Origin: Parachlamydiales bacterium
GTDB taxonomy: Bacteria; Chlamydiota; Chlamydiia; Chlamydiales; Simkaniaceae
Assembly (NCBI GenBank): GCA_030641465.1
Contig: DAOWHK010000023.1
Span: 1 to 5,351, forward strand
Reading direction: 5' to 3'
Length of the DNA stretch: 5,351 nt
Position 1 is the first letter of the stretch. Every line of letters starts with the position of its first letter. The notes under the pieces were generated by a model. That model ran no database searches. It was not told the origin of the DNA and saw only the letters and a program-made list of their open reading frames with translations. A program made the translations under genes and the position numbers. Shown in pieces: positions 4,362 to 5,351 of this stretch.

Positions 4362-4967
4362 TTAATTAGGGTAATATAATCGATGGGTATAAATGTAGTC
4401 TAGTACTTTTCGTGGCAATAAATGTCCGACGTAAAGTTTTTTTTGAATTCTTTCTCTAATCACTCGACTGCTAATATCCATTAAGGGGATTTCAACACAT
4501 CCATCTCTAATTATTTTTTTACAATTATCCCCTAATCCTTCCATATTTTTTTGCAAATTATAGGAGCGACTTCCAATAAGGGGGGGAGCTAATGCAAGCA
4601 GATTTTTGACCTTATGCCATTTGGGCAATTCTGAAATAAGATCCTCAGCAATCATTAACCGATAATTAGCAGGTTCTTTTTCCTTTAAGAGACAAAGTGT
4701 TTCATAGGTGTATGTTTCTTTTTTTTGATGTATTTCCTCTTCTATTACAGAGACTTTGGGGATATCCTCTGTTGCAAGCCTCACCATATTTAAACGATGA
4801 TTTGATGCAACTTGGGAGGGGGACTGTTTTTTTAATGGAGATAGAAATGTTGGACAAATCAAGACCTTATCAAGGCCTGCCCTTTCCGATAATTCAACAA
4901 TTAAATTTAAATGCCCAAAGTGTATTGGGTCAAAAGAGCCTCCAAAAAAACCTACAAGCTTTTTCAT
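4362..4967 (-). CDS. nadD: Nicotinate-nucleotide adenylyltransferase (NadD)
   Basis: A 201-residue cytosolic enzyme that adenylates nicotinate mononucleotide to deamido-NAD with ATP. The nucleotidyltransferase signature is at the N-terminus: GGSFDPIHFGH at residues 9-19, with the HxGH pair His16/His19. Further family blocks are HRLNMVRLA at 57-65, LPKW at 114-117, ISSRVIR at 165-171 (canonical ISSTxIR) and a typical end, VLDYIYTHRLYY. The length is normal for the family. Two places differ from the usual pattern: MIAEDL at 105-110 where IIGADS is common (the Asp is kept), and SPLKK at 43-47 where PPHK is usual. The start ATG overlaps the stop of the upstream HAD gene as ATGA, with only a weak Shine-Dalgarno sequence, so it is probably translated by coupling. 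Next to rsfS the identification is firm. The substrate preference, nicotinate over nicotinamide mononucleotide, is from the family. Confidence 0.92.
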   Translation of the reverse strand: MKKLVGFFGGSFDPIHFGHLNLIVELSERAGLDKVLICPTFLSPLKKQSPSQVASNHRLNMVRLATEDIPKVSVIEEEIHQKKETYTYETLCLLKEKEPANYRLMIAEDLISELPKWHKVKNLLALAPPLIGSRSYNLQKNMEGLGDNCKKIIRDGCVEIPLMDISSRVIRERIQKKLYVGHLLPRKVLDYIYTHRLYYPN

Positions 4968-5351
4968 AGATGGTCCCAGGAATGCCTTTTTGATAATTTG
5001 GTGAGTTTTTTATTTGGATTTACAATATAGGCATTCCCAGCAAATTTAAGCAGTGGGTAATCTAGATGACTATCTGAATATGCTGTAATATTACTTGATT
5101 TCAGGGAGTACTGCTCTTTTAATTTTTGTAGATACTCTGCCTTATGCTTCCCTTCCACAACAGAGATTATTCTAGAGAGTCTACCTGTTTGATCAACACC
5201 ATATTTTGAGGCATAATATTCATGTACCCCTAAATGTTTTGCAATATGCTCCACTAGGAATTCTGGGGAATTTGATAAAATTACAGTATAGTGGCCAAGA
5301 TGCTGCGCCCTTCGCAAATGATCAATTGCTGGGAAATAGAGTGATTTTACA
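4964..5351 (-). CDS. HAD-superfamily phosphatase, subfamily IB, C-terminal part (5' end outside window)
   Basis: The reading frame is open to the window edge, so 128 codons are present and the start is missing. It is a haloacid-dehalogenase-type hydrolase, probably a phosphatase. Motif II is the Ser in TVILSNSP, motif III the Lys in GKHKAEYL, and motif IV is YSDSHLDYPLL with its acidic residues, followed by the usual NPNKKL stretch. The nucleophile motif DxDxT should lie upstream, outside the window. The spacing of motifs and the SNSPEFLV block resemble the IB branch (phosphoserine phosphatase-like), but the substrate cannot be told. A TTG at 5315-5317 could be mistaken for a start, but the homologous-looking sequence continues in frame before it. 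The stop TGA (4964-4966) overlaps the nadD ATG. Confidence 0.82.
   Translation of the reverse strand, partial: VKSLYFPAIDHLRRAQHLGHYTVILSNSPEFLVEHIAKHLGVHEYYASKYGVDQTGRLSRIISVVEGKHKAEYLQKLKEQYSLKSSNITAYSDSHLDYPLLKFAGNAYIVNPNKKLTKLSKRHSWDHL

Noticed and set aside
4697..4969. Plus-strand ORF of 90 codons over nadD
   Set aside because: It is antisense to the conserved NadD N-terminal half, with no ribosome site or family resemblance.
5315..5317. TTG as the true start of the HAD gene
   Set aside because: The frame is open to the window edge with plausible HAD sequence before it, and the nucleophile motif needed for a HAD enzyme would be missing from a protein starting here.

Overview
The window looks like chromosomal DNA of a member of the Chlamydiae, more likely an environmental (Parachlamydia-like) lineage than Chlamydia itself. 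The main reason is the gene order rsfS (iojap/YbeB) - fabF - Nudix hydrolase. As I recall, this is the order in Chlamydia trachomatis (CT769-CT770-CT771). A stand-alone PlsC-type acyltransferase of the chlamydial CT775 kind and a BioY biotin transporter also fit. The assignment is from memory and protein character, not from a database search. Base composition is moderately AT-rich, with very AT-rich gaps.

Right part (about 1598-5351), all on the minus strand: a six-gene run reads right to left. It starts with the C-terminal part of a HAD-family phosphatase that is cut by the window edge, followed by nadD, rsfS, fabF, a Nudix hydrolase and bioY. HAD/nadD share an ATGA overlap, rsfS/fabF share a 1-nt TAATG overlap, the Nudix gene starts 4 nt after fabF, and bioY starts 32 nt after the Nudix gene. 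Only the 80-nt nadD/rsfS gap is roomy, and it holds a nested inverted repeat. The run mixes NAD synthesis, ribosome silencing, fatty-acid elongation, nucleotide clean-up and biotin uptake. Biotin is the cofactor of acetyl-CoA carboxylase, which supplies malonyl units to FabF, so bioY and fabF are metabolically linked.

Middle part (about 838-1597): two short plus-strand genes run towards bioY. Each encodes a 68-residue protein that I do not recognise, and each has its own good sigma70-type promoter. The first (1061-1267) is basic and rich in Ser/Thr/Asn/Lys, and is preceded by a 7-codon leader ORF. The second (1342-1548) has an operator-like inverted repeat at its predicted transcription start. 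It ends at a 10-bp hairpin that it shares with the convergent bioY.

Left part (7-837), minus strand: a lysophospholipid/glycerol-phosphate acyltransferase-like protein with an unusual tail holding eight cysteines in 34 residues. Its promoter appears to share a -35 region with a divergent plus-strand promoter-like sequence.

The housekeeping genes are ordinary. The least explained parts are the two small genes with their control elements and the cysteine-rich tail of the acyltransferase.
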